Assembly (NCBI GenBank): GCA_036498205.1
Contig: DASXIC010000094.1
Span: forward strand, 1-64,000
Length of the DNA stretch: 64,000 bases
Reading direction: 5' to 3'
Source: AV69 sp036498205
GTDB lineage: Bacteria; Verrucomicrobiota; Verrucomicrobiia; Chthoniobacterales; UBA10450
Below the pieces are notes generated by a model that did not search any database, had not been told where the DNA came from, and saw nothing but the letters and a program-made list of their open reading frames with translations. Below are positions 61,808-64,000 of the stretch, piece after piece. How positions within the stretch are numbered: the first letter of the stretch is position 1; each line of letters starts with the position of its first letter. A program made the position numbers and the translations under genes.

Positions 61808-62899
61808 ATGGTTTCGCTAAATCAGGCCGCCGTTACAGAAAAGGTGCTGAGCGGGGAACGCGTTACGCGGGAGGACGCGCTCGAGTTATACAAGCGACCA
61901 CTGGAGGAGCTTGGGGCGCTGGCCAATTGTCGACGCCAGCAGGCCAAGCGAAAAAGTTACGATAATCGCGGTTCCGATATTGTGACGTATATCGTCGATC
62001 GGAACATCAATTTCACCAACGTCTGCAACGTCTATTGCAAGTTTTGCGCTTTTTATCGCACCGAAAAAGACCTCGATCACTACGTTATTTCGTTTGAAGA
62101 GCTCGATCGGAAACTGGACGAACTGAGCGCGGCCGGGGGCGTGCAAATCTTAATGCAGGGCGGACATCATCCGAAGCTGAAATTGGATTGGTACATCGAT
62201 TTGCTGCGGCATATTCGAGGCAAATATCCGCATATCAACGTGCACGGATTTAGCCCGCCGGAATTCCAGCATTTTAGCGAGACCTTTCGAATGCCGTTAC
62301 GCGAGGTCCTCATGCGCTTCAAGGATGCGGGCCTCGGTTCAATTCCGGGCGGTGGCGGCGAAATCCTGGTCGATCGAGTTCGAAAGCGAATTTCACCATT
62401 AAAAATCAATAGCGATGAATGGCTGGAAGTGATGGAGGTAGCGCACGAGCTTGGATTGAAATCGAGTGCGACGATGATGTTTGGACACGTTGAAACGCTG
62501 GAGGATCGGGTGGAACATTTGCAGCGCATTCGCGATCAGCAGGACAAGACGCGGGGGTTCACCGCTTTCATTTGCTGGACGTTTCAACCGGAAAATACAG
62601 TCTTGAAGGTGAAACGGAAAACCAGCGTTGCCGAATATCTCCGGACGCAGGCAATCGCGCGTATTTTTTTGGACAATATTGAGAACATTCAGAGCTCCTG
62701 GGTAACGCAGGGACCAGCGATTGGGCAGATCGCGTTGAAGTACGGAGCCAACGATTTCGGCAGCGTAATGATGGAGGAAAATGTGGTAAGCAGCGCGGGG
62801 ACGACCTTTCGATTGAATGCGGCGGAGATCGAGTCGCTCATTCGAGACGCCGGTTACGAGCCGCGCCGGCGCAACAATTGGTACGAACTGCTCAGTTGA
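61808..62899 (+). CDS. mqnC: Cyclic dehypoxanthinyl futalosine synthase
   Basis: A radical-SAM enzyme of 363 residues in the futalosine pathway of menaquinone synthesis. The cluster-binding motif is CNVYCKFCAFYR (about residues 73-84), followed by GGVQILMQGGHHP and NVHGFSPPE, which are specific to the MqnC/MqnE group. TVLKVKRKTSVAEYLRTQAIARI is near the end. The presence of this gene implies menaquinone from futalosine in place of the classical Men route; other mqn genes are not in the window. ATG at 61808. Confidence 0.95.
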   Translation: MVSLNQAAVTEKVLSGERVTREDALELYKRPLEELGALANCRRQQAKRKSYDNRGSDIVTYIVDRNINFTNVCNVYCKFCAFYRTEKDLDHYVISFEELDRKLDELSAAGGVQILMQGGHHPKLKLDWYIDLLRHIRGKYPHINVHGFSPPEFQHFSETFRMPLREVLMRFKDAGLGSIPGGGGEILVDRVRKRISPLKINSDEWLEVMEVAHELGLKSSATMMFGHVETLEDRVEHLQRIRDQQDKTRGFTAFICWTFQPENTVLKVKRKTSVAEYLRTQAIARIFLDNIENIQSSWVTQGPAIGQIALKYGANDFGSVMMEENVVSSAGTTFRLNAAEIESLIRDAGYEPRRRNNWYELLS

Positions 62900-63003
62900 A
62901 TTGACGGTTGTGGCGCTTGCAACCAATTGATGCCTTGACGATACTCGCCTCCTTTACGAAGTAATACCGCGTTCACCCGCAGCGGTTCGACGATATCCCC
63001 GAC

Positions 63004-64000
63004 ATGCCAAACATCTCGATATGCCGCCGTCTGCCGCACTCCGTTGCCGCTCTCGTTTGCCTGCTTGCTCTCTCGCAGACGGCACGAGCGCAATCACCGC
63101 CGGACGCGGCGCAAAGGCAGGGCCCGCCCATTGTTCGCTCAATCGACGTTCAATACTTCGGGCCGGTCACGATTGCTCGCTCCCGTGTGCTTGCCCAGAT
63201 GCGAACGAAAATCGGGCAGCCCTATTCCGATATCGTGGCGGAGCAGGATATTCGAAGCATCTATAATACCGGCTCGGTGCAGAACGTGCGGGTGTTCGGC
63301 GAACCCGAGGGCGATGGCATGCGCGTAATCGTCGCCATTCAAACCCGTTCGATGTTGAACGAGATTCAAATCGACGGCGCCACCCGTATCAGTCCCAAGC
63401 GACTCCGCAAAAATCTTGGAGTGAAGCTAAACACCCCGGTGAAAGAAGAAGACCTGGAAAAGGGCCGGCAAAAAATCGAGGACATTTACAAGAGCCACGG
63501 TTTTAACGATGTCACGGTGGAGGTTCGACTCGAATCGATCGATGAAAAACGCGGCACGTCGCGCGCGGTTTACACGGTCAATGAAGGGATCAAAGGCGCG
63601 ATTTCACTCGTCCGTTTCGAAGGCAATGCGCATTTTTCCGACAAAATTTTGCGCAAGCAGATGAAGACGAAAAAGAAGTCCTTCATCTCATTTATCGATA
63701 AATCGGGCCGCCTCGATGAAACGCAGTTGCAAGAGGACCTGGAGAAGGTGCGGGAGTTTTATCAAAATCACGGTTACATCGACATGACCGTGCGAGAGAC
63801 ACGGAAAGAGCGCACCGCCGGCGGCGCTCTGCAGATTGTGGTCAAAGTCGATGAGGGACCGCAATACCGCGTCGGCAAGGTGGAGGTGGTCGGATACAAG
63901 GCGACGACGGAACAAAAAATTCGCGCCTTGATAAAACTTAAGTCCGGCGCTGTCTTTTCTCCGAAAGGGATTAAAGACGACGCCAAGGCAATGGCCGACG
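63004..64000 (+). CDS. bamA: Outer-membrane assembly factor BamA (N-terminal part)
   Basis: The frame from the ATG at 63004 runs off the window after about 332 residues. A signal peptide (to about residue 30, cut after ARA) is followed by repeated POTRA domains of about 75 residues: VRSIDVQYFGPVTIARSRVLAQMRT, LNEIQIDGATRISPKRLRKNL, ISLVRFEGNAHFSDKILRKQMKTKKK and YRVGKVEVVGYKATTEQKIRALIKLKSG, each with the alternating strand-helix pattern. The barrel domain lies beyond the window. BamA folds outer-membrane proteins and proves a diderm envelope. It follows mqnC by 104 bases. Confidence 0.93.
   Translation, partial: MPNISICRRLPHSVAALVCLLALSQTARAQSPPDAAQRQGPPIVRSIDVQYFGPVTIARSRVLAQMRTKIGQPYSDIVAEQDIRSIYNTGSVQNVRVFGEPEGDGMRVIVAIQTRSMLNEIQIDGATRISPKRLRKNLGVKLNTPVKEEDLEKGRQKIEDIYKSHGFNDVTVEVRLESIDEKRGTSRAVYTVNEGIKGAISLVRFEGNAHFSDKILRKQMKTKKKSFISFIDKSGRLDETQLQEDLEKVREFYQNHGYIDMTVRETRKERTAGGALQIVVKVDEGPQYRVGKVEVVGYKATTEQKIRALIKLKSGAVFSPKGIKDDAKAMAD

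Noticed and set aside
1..64000. CRISPR array, insertion sequence, prophage or integron
   Set aside because: No regularly spaced direct repeats, transposase, integrase or phage structural gene was seen. The DUF1353 gene alone is no evidence of a prophage.

Overview
The window is ordinary bacterial chromosome from a Gram-negative, diderm organism. It encodes BamA with POTRA domains, a TonB-dependent receptor, an HtrB/LpxL-type acyltransferase, a lipid A synthase N-terminal-like protein and several signal-peptide proteins. The combination of futalosine menaquinone synthesis (mqnC), class II fructose bisphosphatase, PVC-type small families (2TM, DUF1328, DUF6496-like, Lys/Arg-rich DNA-binding-like proteins) and a fungal-type GH75 chitosanase fits a soil Verrucomicrobiota bacterium, perhaps near Chthoniobacterales. 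That assignment is inferred from gene content; no database search was run. No IS element, prophage, CRISPR array or rRNA operon is visible. Genes are densely packed, with many 4-nt start/stop and stop/stop overlaps.

Layout. 0-6.2 kb: end of an L,D-transpeptidase-like gene, thyA, a zinc-ribbon protein, then dnaK-groES-groEL with a long inverted repeat in front of groES and a strong terminator after groEL. 6.2-15.8 kb: dps, gdhA, a GFA-family protein, a secreted Asp-box protein, an amino-acid permease, basic histone-like small proteins, an M28 peptidase and mrp. 15.8-19.4 kb: the pyrimidine operon pyrR-pyrB-pyrC, preceded by a clear PyrR-binding loop next to the pyrR ribosome binding site, and a CBS-domain protein. 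19.5-23.1 kb: sufCBD. 23.2-28.5 kb: an acyltransferase, then a signalling cluster in which three neighbouring proteins have degenerate catalytic motifs (a receiver protein with a His-less dimerisation-like segment, a cNMP-binding histidine kinase with Gln at the phospho-acceptor His, and a membrane Ser/Thr pseudokinase), with tRNA-Gln(UUG) among them.

28.5-37.4 kb: a probable envelope operon (TMEM14-like, GH75 chitosanase-like, DUF748-like), a putative metal-uptake group (His/Cys-rich membrane peptide, TonB receptor, ZIP transporter), lysA and a secreted protein with a possible caspase-like His/Cys pair. 37.7-41.5 kb: bioB, a 2TM protein, a methyltransferase, an MFS transporter and a ChrB-like protein. 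41.6-45.7 kb: a YncE-like beta-propeller, DUF1259, a PepSY-like protein and the chromate transporter chrA. Together with chrB and the MFS gene this looks like a chromate/metal-stress cluster. 45.7-54.5 kb: an orphan pilin-like protein, DUF1328, the overlapping hisC-mnmE-pyrD operon, a cysteine desulfurase, a cardiolipin-synthase-like protein, pdxH and two small basic proteins. 54.6-64 kb: ResB-like cytochrome c biogenesis protein, DUF1353 lipoprotein, TetA-like MFS, glpX, a beta/gamma-crystallin-like protein, a D-amino-acid oxidase, mqnC and the 5' part of bamA.

The most interesting signals are the cluster of degenerate kinases at 24-28.5 kb, the PyrR loop next to the pyrR ribosome binding site, the inverted repeat between dnaK and groES in the absence of a recognisable CIRCE, and the secreted His/Cys-dyad protein at 36.7 kb.
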